Of a DNA stretch of 18,960 nt, positions 6,577-13,212 are shown piece by piece. Both the position numbers and the translations under genes were made by a program. Source of the DNA: Bacteroidota bacterium (GTDB lineage Bacteria; Bacteroidota; Bacteroidia; Flavobacteriales_F; PHOS-HE28); contig JAEZCB010000096.1 in the NCBI GenBank assembly GCA_023412755.1, positions 1 through 18,960 on the forward strand, written 5' to 3'. How positions within the stretch are numbered: the stretch's first letter is position 1; each line of letters starts with the position of its first letter. The notes beneath the pieces were generated by a model, which searched no databases, had not been told where the DNA came from, and saw only the letters and a program-made list of their open reading frames with translations.

Positions 6577-8469
6577 CTAAAAATTCACCGGCTCGCCCTG
6601 CTCCTTCCATTTCAACAGATCATCGATCGTGCGCACGCTTACCGCATGATAATTGGGCCGTGCCTGTTGGTAGATCTTCTGCGCCATGATCTTGCCTTTC
6701 TCGGTCTTGATCAATTCGGTGTATAGCGGCACCAGGAATTTGCGCCGGCCGACATTCACCAGGAACTGCTCCAATACATCGAAGGCCGGATCATGATCAT
6801 TACGCACCACCACTTCAAGCCATGCGGCAAGGATCTCGGAATTGCCACTGCTTGAGAAGTGGAAAGCATCATCCAGTTCCTTCATCCGTTTCTCCTCGAT
6901 ACGCTCCGGCAGATGGCGCAGGAAGTGCATCCATTGAAAGGTGTTCCAGTGCTCTGTTCCCAATGCCGATGCCTTTGTTCCTGACCTCCACCGCTCCACC
7001 TCGGCCTCCACAAGGGTGAAGGCATCGCTTTGTGGAACCACCGCGTTGGCAGGCATTCCAGGACCATCCACCCATTCGGCCACATTCATTTCCACCCCTT
7101 CAGGCTTCAGCAAACGTTCATCGAGATAGGTGAGAAATCGATCCGTGGTCATGCTTTGGAACGCATGCTCATCAAAATATTCGCGCAAGAATCGATCGAA
7201 CTTCTCCCGCCCGACCTTTTCTTCGATCACACGCAGGAACGCATTGCCTTTCTCATAGGCTATATCGGTCATTCCTTCATCCGGATCACGCCCTTCGAGT
7301 TCCAGCCTGAGGTGGGTATCCTGCGGATGTTCTCCCTTGGAGATCTTTTCGATCGTACCCAATACATCCTGATGCCCGAGCAGCCGGTTCATGTTCGCGC
7401 GTTCCTTGCCATAGATCTCCTCGAAGATCCGGTTCTCAAAGTACACCGTGAAGCCCTCGTTCAGCCAGAAATCATCCCATGTGGCGTTGGTCACTAAGTT
7501 GCCGCTCCAGCTGTGGGCCAATTCGTGAGCGATCAGTGATGTGAGTGAACGATCCCCCGCAATGATCGTGGGAGTGGCAAAGGTGAGCCGCGGATTTTCC
7601 ATGCCGCCAAAGGGGAAGCTGGGTGGAAGCACGATCACATCGTACCGCTCCCAACGATAGGGGCCGTACAGCCGCTCCGCCGCCTCGAGCATGCGCTCCA
7701 TATCGGCGAATTCGTAAGCGGCCTTTTGCACCATGGCCGGTTCGGCATAGACTCCGGTGCGTGGACCGATCGGCAGGAACTCCAGATCCCCAACGGCAAG
7801 CGCGATCAGGTACGCGGGGATCGGCTGGTCCATGCGGAATTCATAAGTGCCATCGCCGGATCGTGAGGTGGGGTTGGAGGCGCTCATCACGGCCATCAGT
7901 TCCGGCGATGTTCTCACGCGTGCCGTATAGGTAATACGTATTCCCGGGCTATCCTGGATGGGGATCCACGTGCGGGTTAGGATCGCCTGTCCCTGGGTGA
8001 ATAGGAATGGATGCTGTTTGCCCAATGTCTGTTGCGGACCCAGCCATTGCAACGCCTTTGATCCGTGTGTGGTGCTGTAATGGATGTTCACTTTTCGCGT
8101 TCCATTCACCAATTCCACTTGCAACGGCTGGCCAAGCAAGGAACTGTCACCTAGTTGGAACGGTAGTTCAGCGCCTTTGTCGTCCGTTACCTTCTCGATC
8201 ACCAGATCATCCGTATCGAAGATGATCATATCGCCAGGGCCTTCTAGATCATAACCGGCCACACCAGAAAGTTTCCGTTCCGCTGGATCCACCTCCAGAT
8301 CCAGATGCAGGTGCGTGATCACGGCCTCCTGGGGCCGGGCATGGCTGTGCGTATCCATGATGTACGAAGACTTTATGGGTGGATCCTCATGATCCACAGA
8401 TGGCTCCACGGAGCAGGCGGTGGATATGAAGGACAGTGCCAGTGGAATGGCGAACTTGGAAAAAGACAT
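6577..8469 (-). CDS. M1 family metallopeptidase lipoprotein (aminopeptidase N / LTA4 hydrolase-like)
   Basis: A 630-residue zinc aminopeptidase. Residues 1-19 form a lipoprotein signal with lipobox STAC (C19), so the enzyme should be anchored in the envelope. The N-terminal beta domain (about 45-235) is followed by the exopeptidase motif GGMEN (288-292) and the zinc site HELAH (315-319), then 18 residues and E338 in LNEGF, the canonical HExxH-x18-E. A helical C-terminal domain resembling that of leukotriene A4 hydrolase follows. I chose the ATG at 8469. The frame is open to 8658, but the extra 63 residues would bury the lipobox and overlap the divergent gene and the promoter. A perfect -7 box lies 23 nt upstream of this ATG. 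Likely role: trimming N-terminal residues from imported or periplasmic peptides. Confidence 0.94.
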   Translation of the reverse strand: MSFSKFAIPLALSFISTACSVEPSVDHEDPPIKSSYIMDTHSHARPQEAVITHLHLDLEVDPAERKLSGVAGYDLEGPGDMIIFDTDDLVIEKVTDDKGAELPFQLGDSSLLGQPLQVELVNGTRKVNIHYSTTHGSKALQWLGPQQTLGKQHPFLFTQGQAILTRTWIPIQDSPGIRITYTARVRTSPELMAVMSASNPTSRSGDGTYEFRMDQPIPAYLIALAVGDLEFLPIGPRTGVYAEPAMVQKAAYEFADMERMLEAAERLYGPYRWERYDVIVLPPSFPFGGMENPRLTFATPTIIAGDRSLTSLIAHELAHSWSGNLVTNATWDDFWLNEGFTVYFENRIFEEIYGKERANMNRLLGHQDVLGTIEKISKGEHPQDTHLRLELEGRDPDEGMTDIAYEKGNAFLRVIEEKVGREKFDRFLREYFDEHAFQSMTTDRFLTYLDERLLKPEGVEMNVAEWVDGPGMPANAVVPQSDAFTLVEAEVERWRSGTKASALGTEHWNTFQWMHFLRHLPERIEEKRMKELDDAFHFSSSGNSEILAAWLEVVVRNDHDPAFDVLEQFLVNVGRRKFLVPLYTELIKTEKGKIMAQKIYQQARPNYHAVSVRTIDDLLKWKEQGEPVNF

Positions 8470-8492
8470 GGACGGATGCTTGCAGGTGCCGC

Positions 8493-8500
8493 CAAATGTA
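8493..8500 (-). promoter_or_regulatory. -7 box for the M1 peptidase gene
   Basis: On the minus strand this reads TACATTTG, an exact match to TAnnTTTG, ending 23 nt before the ATG at 8469. No exact TTG -33 element is seen at the usual distance. Its position supports the shorter start of the peptidase gene. Confidence 0.55.
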
Positions 8501-8572
8501 GATGGTTGAGTCCGCTGATGCCAGTGTAGGCCCCGTGGATGCTGATGATGAGTGGGAACTTTAACAGGACAC

Positions 8573-8815
8573 ATGGTATTTTCGCGCCCATTGCTGCCGC
8601 CCTTGCACCAGCTAGATCCCATCACCACGGTAGCGATCATGGTTGCCGTAGCGAACATCCTGTTCGTGCTCTGGCTCTTCTCGGATCTGGTCCGGAATCA
8701 ACGGCTGGATCCCTTTGCGAAGCGCAGTTCTGATAGTCCCGGCATCCTCCTGGCGATGATCACGTTGATCTTGCTCACCTTATTCCTGATCGTAGCGGTC
8801 TTGCTGGAAAAATGA
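8573..8815 (+). CDS. Small two-TM membrane protein, function unknown
   Basis: An 80-residue protein starting at ATG 8573. A GTG at 8552 would add seven residues and is less likely. Two hydrophobic helices are clear: one at about 17-36 (TTVAIMVAVANILFVLWLF) and one at the C terminus (LLAMITLILLTLFLIVAVLL). A short polar loop between them contains SDLVRNQRLDPFAKRSSD. No enzymatic or binding motif is seen and I do not recognise the family. It is divergent from the M1 peptidase and directly upstream of the tRNA-like repeats. The hydrophobic pattern and compact length argue that it is real. Confidence 0.65.
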   Translation: MVFSRPLLPPLHQLDPITTVAIMVAVANILFVLWLFSDLVRNQRLDPFAKRSSDSPGILLAMITLILLTLFLIVAVLLEK

Positions 8816-8851
8816 GGATTTCGAGCGGATCTCCTAAATTCGCGGCCCATT

Positions 8852-9006
8852 CGGGGGTGTAGCGCAGCCCGGTAATGCATCCCGCCTGATGGGCGGGATG
8901 GTCGCAACCAAATGCGGGACAAGGAATTTCGGGGTGTAGCGCAGCCCGGTAGCGCATCCCGCCTGATGGGCGGGATGGTCGCAACCAAATGCGGGACAAG
9001 GAATTT
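8852..9006 (+). repeat. Two tandem 77-bp tRNA-like repeats abutting tRNA-Pro
   Basis: Copy 1 (8852-8929) and copy 2 (8930-9006) are in phase with the real tRNA at 9007: the same base recurs every 77 bp. Copy 1 differs from copy 2 by one extra G in the leading G run and by two substitutions at 8875-8876. The first 27 bases of copy 2 equal the tRNA-Pro 5' part (acceptor strand and D arm). The anticodon arm is replaced by a perfect palindrome, CATCCCGCC-TGATG-GGCGGGATG (8878-8900 and 8955-8977), after which the shared GGTCGC reappears. The rest (AACCAAATGCGGGACAAGG and AATTT) does not match the tRNA T arm or 3' acceptor strand, so these copies cannot form a tRNA. Confidence 0.9.
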
Positions 9007-9080
9007 CGGGGTGTAGCGCAGCCCGGTAGCGCACTTGCATGGGGTGCAAGTGGTCGCTGGTTCGAATCCAGTCACCCCGA
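9007..9080 (+). tRNA. tRNA-Pro (anticodon GGG)
   Basis: A 74-nt cloverleaf. The acceptor is CGGGGTG paired with CACCCCG (9073-9079) and discriminator A at 9080. The D arm is GCGC-AGCCCGGTA-GCGC. The anticodon arm is CTTGC-ATGGGGT-GCAAG, giving anticodon GGG with U33 and G37. The T arm is CTGG-TTCGAAT-CCAG. A C1:G72 pair with A73 is typical of bacterial tRNA-Pro. CCA is not encoded. The 5' end directly abuts two tRNA-like repeats and the 3' end is followed by a terminator and a GIY-YIG gene. Confidence 0.95.
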
Positions 9081-9088
9081 CTGAAGTT

Positions 9089-9112
9089 ATAGGCGGCCCG
9101 TTAGCCGCCTAT
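9089..9112 (+). terminator. Intrinsic terminator after tRNA-Pro
   Basis: Stem ATAGGCGGC (9089-9097) pairs perfectly with GCCGCCTAT (9104-9112) around a 6-base loop, followed by TTCTATTT. It lies 8 nt after the tRNA discriminator base, as expected for a tRNA terminator, and only 13 nt before the GIY-YIG start. Confidence 0.8.
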
Positions 9113-9125
9113 TTCTATTTGACCC

Positions 9126-9377
9126 ATGGCCCTCTTCTACATCCTCTACTCATCCATTTTGGACCGGTATTACATCGGCCATACTTCAGAAGCCATTGAG
9201 GAGCGGCTGCGGAAACACTTGAGCGACAAGAAGCATTGGACAGGCCGGGCCAACGACTGGAGGGTCATGTATACCGAAGAATATCCCGACAAGGCGACCG
9301 CTTATCGCCGAGAACTTGAGGTCAAAGGTTGGAAGAAAAGATCACGGATCGAAGCCTTGATCAGCGCAGCTCGGTAA
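9126..9377 (+). CDS. GIY-YIG nuclease family protein (UvrC/URI-type single domain)
   Basis: An 83-residue single-domain protein. The GIY block appears as FYILYSS (5-10), the YIG block as YYIGHT (15-20), the conserved Arg as R27 in ERLRKH, and the metal-binding Glu as E63 in RRELEVKGWKKR. This is the usual layout of the short GIY-YIG family, predicted to cut DNA with one Mg2+. No DNA-binding accessory domain is present. The gene starts 45 bp after tRNA-Pro. Its last five codons (ISAAR) and stop (TAA at 9375-9377) lie inside a tRNA-like sequence, so the C terminus is read from tRNA-derived DNA. The host role of these small proteins is unknown; the context suggests a tRNA-associated mobile cassette. 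Confidence 0.88.
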   Translation: MALFYILYSSILDRYYIGHTSEAIEERLRKHLSDKKHWTGRANDWRVMYTEEYPDKATAYRRELEVKGWKKRSRIEALISAAR

Positions 9378-9428
9378 CGCATCCCGCCTTGGGGCGGGAT
9401 GGTCGCTGGTTGGATCCAGTCACCCCGA
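9363..9428 (+). repeat. tRNA-Pro-like remnant (D arm, palindrome, T arm, 3' acceptor)
   Basis: AGCGCAGCTCGGTAACGC matches the tRNA-Pro D arm with two substitutions. The anticodon arm is replaced by CATCCCGCC-TTGG-GGCGGGATG (9380-9388 with 9393-9401), the same 9-bp palindrome as in the upstream repeats with a different loop. GGTCGCTGGTT then resumes the tRNA match through ATCCAGTCACCCCGA at 9428, ending in the same CACCCCGAC as the real tRNA. The 5' acceptor strand is missing, since that place is occupied by the nuclease coding sequence. It is complementary in content to the upstream repeats, which keep the 5' half only. Confidence 0.88.
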
Positions 9429-9529
9429 CGACAACAGGGACAAGCCTCCAGCGAAAGTTGGGGGCCTTTGTCATTGGCGAAGTACGGACGCCAGAACAGT
9501 TTCTGTACAACAGGTGTTCCCTGTCCGTG

Positions 9530-9631
9530 TTACAGACCCCCGAAGGTGACCATGAGTGCGAAGATCACCAGGAGCATGTAAATGCCGAAGGTGAGCAGGC
9601 CGGCGTTGTGTTTCTTGATGAAGGTGTTCAT
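9530..9631 (-). CDS. Probable 33-residue single-TM small protein
   Basis: A short frame MNTFIKKHNAGLLTFGIYML, continuing with LVIFALMVTFGGL. It has a basic N terminus and one uninterrupted hydrophobic helix, the layout of a genuine membrane microprotein with an inside-positive start. It is in the opposite direction to both neighbours, between the tRNA-like remnant and the TonB receptor gene. The frame is open upstream to 9784, but the upstream residues are not protein-like. No family is recognised. The case rests only on amino-acid pattern. Confidence 0.5.
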   Translation of the reverse strand: MNTFIKKHNAGLLTFGIYMLLVIFALMVTFGGL

Positions 9632-9755
9632 GGATCGGTGGTATGGCGCAAAGATCCGGTGGTGACATGCCTTGATCAACTGCGCCGCTGTTAAGGTTTT
9701 GGGAGTTATGAACAAGGAGATCCACGATCGGTGTACCCTACGCACATGCTGTCGA

Positions 9756-9763
9756 TAACTTCG
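9756..9763 (+). promoter_or_regulatory. Candidate -7 box for the TonB receptor gene
   Basis: TAACTTCG fits TAnnTTTG with one mismatch and ends 9 nt before the chosen ATG at 9773. This implies a leader of only a few nucleotides. No -33 TTG is evident. If it is real, it excludes the GTG at 9731 and the ATG at 9746 as starts. Confidence 0.4.
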
Positions 9764-9772
9764 CGCCCTCAA

Positions 9773-12190
9773 ATGCGCCCGCACTTCAACCTTATCCCAG
9801 CATTCATCACCGCCTTATTCACCCTTTTCCAAGCCCATGCGCAACAAGATCTTTCAATAAGCGGGCATGTGCGCGATGCGGCCAGTGGCGAAGCGTTGAT
9901 CGGCGCCAATGTGTATGTGCGCGAGACCATGAAAGGGACCGCCACCAACGTTTATGGCTATTATGTGCTGAATCTACCTGTAGGCACCCACACCATCGTG
10001 ATGAGTTTCATCGGCTATGAGGAGCAAGTGCAGGTGGTGGACCTAAAGGGCGACATGGTGCTCAACATAGAAGCACGTCCGAAGGCCATCATGGGAAAGG
10101 AGGTGGAGGTGATCGGCGAACGCGGCGCGAACAACACCGAGGGCACGCAAATGGGCACGGTGGAGCTCGATGTGCAACGGCTTACCACACTACCAGCTTT
10201 GTTGGGCGAAGTTGATATCCTGAAGACCATCCAATACCTGCCCGGAGTGCAGAACAACGGAGAGGGCAACAGCGGGTTCTATGTTCGTGGAGGCGGCCCG
10301 GACCAGAACCTGATCCTGCTGGACGATGCCACCGTGTACAATGCGAGCCATCTGTTCGGGTTCTTCAGCGTTTTCAATGCCGATGCCGTGCGTAACATCG
10401 AACTGATAAAAGGTGGCATGCCCGCCAATTATGGTGGCCGCATATCATCGGTGTTGGACATCACCATGAAGGAAGGGAATTCCAAGGCGTTCCATGGTCA
10501 GGGAGGCATTGGGCTGATCTCATCACGGCTCACCCTGGAGGGTCCCATCGTCAAGGATCGCAGTTCATTCATCATTTCCGGCAGGCGCACCTACATCGAT
10601 GTGCTTACGCGGCCTTTCATCAACAAGGGATCGCAGATCTCCGGTTCCGGCTACTATTTCTATGACCTCAACGCCAAGGCGAATTACCGCATCAGCGATA
10701 AGGACCGTGTGTACCTGAGTGGTTATTTCGGCCGGGACGTGTTCACGTTCACCGGTACGAATCCAGGTGATCCGGCCTTTACCATTCCCTGGGGCAATGC
10801 CACACTTTCCGCCCGCTGGAACCATGTGTTCGGTCCAAGACTTTTCATGAACACCACAGCCACTTTCAGCGACTACTCATTCGCCTTCAATGCGGATCAG
10901 GACCAGTTCGGGTTCGAGTTGTTCAGCGGTATCAAAGACTATGGTCTCAAGATGGATCTTTCGCATTATCCGCGTGCGGGCCATCAGCTGAAGTACGGAG
11001 GGCAATACATCAAACATGTCTATACCACCAGCACTGTTTCGGTGAGCAGTGGCGATGTGGATTTCAACATAGAAGATCCGCCGTTGCTCCACGCGCATGA
11101 AGGAGCGTTGTACATATTGGATGAGTTCGATGCTACCGATCGGATCCGGATCAATGGGGGACTTCGTTTCTCGACCTTCCACCACGTAGGTCCATTCCGC
11201 CGTTACGAATTCGATGAACAGGGAAGTCCAGCTGGCACCACTTTGTTCGGGAACCAGGAGGTGATCGCATCATACAACGCCCTGGAGCCAAGACTTTCGG
11301 TACGCTACAAGATCGATGGACGGAGCAGCGTGAAGGCCTCCTACAACCGTGGGCAGCAGTATGTGCACCTGGCCAGTTTTAGTTCCATCGCACTGCCTAC
11401 CGATGTCTGGATACCGAGTGGCGAGAATGTGCTGCCACAGATCGGTACGCAATACGCGGCGGGTTACTTCCGCGATCTTTTCGATAAGGTGTTGGAAACA
11501 TCCGTGGAGGTCTATTACAAGGACATGCATAACCTGATCGAGTATGCCGAGGGTGCGCAGCCACAGGAAGGAGGCAACACCAATTACGATGCGCTGCTGG
11601 TATATGGCACGGGTTACAGCTATGGAGCCGAATTCTTCCTGAGAAAGTCCCAGGGCCGGTTGAATGGATGGGCAGGCTATACCTGGAGCAAGACCATGCG
11701 GCAATTCCCCGACCTGAATGAAGGGCGGGAGTTCCCGAGCCGCTGGGACCGCAGGCATGATATGAGCCTGGTGATCTCCTACGATCTAACCGATCGGTGG
11801 AACATCGGTTCCACCTTTGTTTATGCCTCCGGGCAGGCGGTGACCCTGCCGGTGAACCGTTACTTCATCGAAGGCCGGTTGGTGAGCGAGTACACCGATC
11901 GGAATGCCTATCGCATGGCGCCCTACCACCGGTTGGATCTTGCCGCCACGCTGCGCGGCAAGAAAACGCGCACGATCAAGGATCCCGAAACGGGCGAGGA
12001 GAGGATCGTGGAGAAGCGATGGAGGAGCAGCTGGACCTTCGGCGTATACAACGTATATAACCGGTACAACCCGTTCTTCATCTACTTCAGCAACACCGGC
12101 AATCCAGCCCAAGGCACATTCGAGGTGGTGGCCAAACAGGTCTCTTTGTTCACGATCCTTCCTTCTGTAACATGGAACTTCGAATTCTGA
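9773..12190 (+). CDS. TonB-dependent receptor with CarboxypepD_reg-like domain
   Basis: An 805-residue outer-membrane receptor. A signal peptide (MRPHFNLIPAFITALFTLFQAHA) is followed by a carboxypeptidase-regulatory-like beta-sandwich at about 27-110 (ISGHVRDAASGEALIGANV, with NVYGYYVLNLPVGTH). The plug domain lies at about 130-245 (ILKTIQYLPGVQ, FYVRGGGPDQNLILLDDATV, ELIKGGMPANYGGRISSV), and a large beta-barrel ends in the aromatic TILPSVTWNFEF. I chose this ATG because the signal peptide begins there; upstream in-frame GTG/ATG codons at 9731 and 9746 add a non-signal extension. The gene overlaps the DUF4249 lipoprotein gene by 19 bp. That pairing is common in Bacteroidota and suggests TonB-driven import. 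No SusD homologue is present, so a polysaccharide substrate is not indicated. Confidence 0.94.
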   Translation: MRPHFNLIPAFITALFTLFQAHAQQDLSISGHVRDAASGEALIGANVYVRETMKGTATNVYGYYVLNLPVGTHTIVMSFIGYEEQVQVVDLKGDMVLNIEARPKAIMGKEVEVIGERGANNTEGTQMGTVELDVQRLTTLPALLGEVDILKTIQYLPGVQNNGEGNSGFYVRGGGPDQNLILLDDATVYNASHLFGFFSVFNADAVRNIELIKGGMPANYGGRISSVLDITMKEGNSKAFHGQGGIGLISSRLTLEGPIVKDRSSFIISGRRTYIDVLTRPFINKGSQISGSGYYFYDLNAKANYRISDKDRVYLSGYFGRDVFTFTGTNPGDPAFTIPWGNATLSARWNHVFGPRLFMNTTATFSDYSFAFNADQDQFGFELFSGIKDYGLKMDLSHYPRAGHQLKYGGQYIKHVYTTSTVSVSSGDVDFNIEDPPLLHAHEGALYILDEFDATDRIRINGGLRFSTFHHVGPFRRYEFDEQGSPAGTTLFGNQEVIASYNALEPRLSVRYKIDGRSSVKASYNRGQQYVHLASFSSIALPTDVWIPSGENVLPQIGTQYAAGYFRDLFDKVLETSVEVYYKDMHNLIEYAEGAQPQEGGNTNYDALLVYGTGYSYGAEFFLRKSQGRLNGWAGYTWSKTMRQFPDLNEGREFPSRWDRRHDMSLVISYDLTDRWNIGSTFVYASGQAVTLPVNRYFIEGRLVSEYTDRNAYRMAPYHRLDLAATLRGKKTRTIKDPETGEERIVEKRWRSSWTFGVYNVYNRYNPFFIYFSNTGNPAQGTFEVVAKQVSLFTILPSVTWNFEF

Positions 12191-13149
12191 TCCGCACCAT
12201 ATCGCCTCTCTTACTGGCCACGGCACTCACTGCGTGTGAGAAGGAGATCACTGTGGATCTGCCGCGTACCGAGCCGCGCGTGGTGGTGGAAGCCAGTATC
12301 GAAACGGGCAAGCCACCTTTTGTGATGTTGAGCCGCACCCAGAACTTCTTCGATCCCACCTCACTTGCTTCCATCGCGGGCAGCTTCATACAAGACGCGG
12401 ATGTGTATGTGGACGATGGGTTCAATGTGGTGCAGCTCGATAAGATCTGCAGTTCAACGATCCCGGAGGATATGCTGGAGGATGTGGCCCTGGCCATCGG
12501 CTTCGATCCGGCGCTGCTTGCAAATGCGAACATCTGTGTTTGGACACTCTTGAACGGTACTCTTCTCGGTGAGAATGGAAGATCTTACCGGTTGGAAGTG
12601 CATGTGGAAGGAAGAACGATCACCGGGCTTACACATATACCTCATCCCGTGCCACTCGATTCCATCTGGTTCCAACTGGCCTTGCAGCAGCCCAATGACG
12701 ATTCCACGGGATATATATGGGCCCGCCTTTCCGATCCGGACACACTGGGCAATCACTACCGGTGGTTCGCGCAGCGGCTAAACAAACGTGCGGATGGCCG
12801 CATGAAGGATGGCACCTACATAGCGCCCTTGTTCTCTGTCTTTGAAGATCGGTATGTGAATGGTCTGAGCTTCGACTTCAACATAGGTCGCGGAAGAGCG
12901 CCTTACACAGAGGCAGAGGATGAACCGGATGAGGTGGCGGGTTTCTTCAAGCGGAACGATACCGTGGCCGTGAAATTCGCGAGCATCGATCGCAATGGTT
13001 ACCGCTTTTTCGACTCGTATGCCAATAACGTGGTCACCAATGGTGATGTCTTCAGCACTCCGGCCAATATCAGCAGCAATATAGAAGGGGGGTTGGGGGT
13101 CTGGATCGGCTACGGCACCTTTCTGGATACCGTGATCTGTATTCCATAG
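12172..13149 (+). CDS. DUF4249 family lipoprotein
   Basis: A 325-residue protein with a lipoprotein signal: hydrophobic residues 9-20 then lipobox LTAC with C22, followed by EKEITVDLP. The mature N terminus (RTEPRVVVEASIETGKPP, then LSRTQNFF) matches the DUF4249 pattern, in which a metal- or ligand-independent beta domain follows the anchor. The family is almost always encoded directly after a TonB-dependent receptor of the CarboxypepD_reg type, as here, where the two genes overlap by 19 bp. It probably sits on the outer membrane and assists the receptor, in a role analogous to SusD but unrelated in sequence. The ligand is unknown. The stop at 13147-13149 is 19 bp before the trxB promoter box. 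Confidence 0.9.
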   Translation: MELRILIRTISPLLLATALTACEKEITVDLPRTEPRVVVEASIETGKPPFVMLSRTQNFFDPTSLASIAGSFIQDADVYVDDGFNVVQLDKICSSTIPEDMLEDVALAIGFDPALLANANICVWTLLNGTLLGENGRSYRLEVHVEGRTITGLTHIPHPVPLDSIWFQLALQQPNDDSTGYIWARLSDPDTLGNHYRWFAQRLNKRADGRMKDGTYIAPLFSVFEDRYVNGLSFDFNIGRGRAPYTEAEDEPDEVAGFFKRNDTVAVKFASIDRNGYRFFDSYANNVVTNGDVFSTPANISSNIEGGLGVWIGYGTFLDTVICIP

Positions 13150-13168
13150 AGGGATCCGCGGCATTGGG

Positions 13169-13176
13169 TACTTTTG
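13169..13176 (+). promoter_or_regulatory. -7 box for trxB
   Basis: TACTTTTG is an exact match to TAnnTTTG, 36 nt before the ATG. The leader that follows has two small inverted repeats, GGTCGC-TTA-GCGGCC (one mismatch, 13178-13192) and GGCC-AAAA-GGCC (13189-13200), and a purine run AGGAAAG ending one base before the ATG. No clear -33 TTG is present. Confidence 0.55.
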
Positions 13177-13212
13177 TGGTCGCTTAGCGGCCAAAAGGCC
13201 CAATAGGAAAGC

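Noticed and set aside
8470..8658. Upstream extension of the M1 peptidase to 8658.
   Set aside because: It would place the lipoprotein signal in the middle of the protein and run through a perfect -7 box and the divergent gene.
8852..9006. CRISPR array made of the two repeats and the tRNA.
   Set aside because: Only two direct repeat copies exist, they are contiguous with no unique spacers, they match a tRNA, and no cas genes are present.
8930..9006. A second functional tRNA in repeat copy 2.
   Set aside because: The 3' acceptor strand complementary to CGGGGTG and the T arm are missing, and the anticodon loop is only 5 bases, so no cloverleaf forms.
8698..9075. A long minus-strand open frame across the tRNA-like repeats with repetitive peptide units (RYTPKFLVPHLVAT and similar).
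   Set aside because: It is the translation of the 77-bp tandem repeats and of the antisense of tRNA-Pro. The peptide periodicity follows the DNA repeat and there is no independent protein evidence.
9480..9532. Imperfect inverted repeat (CGGAC...GTCCG with AACA...TGTT) near the end of the candidate microprotein.
   Set aside because: The pairing is broken by several mismatches and no T run follows, so it is not supported as a terminator.
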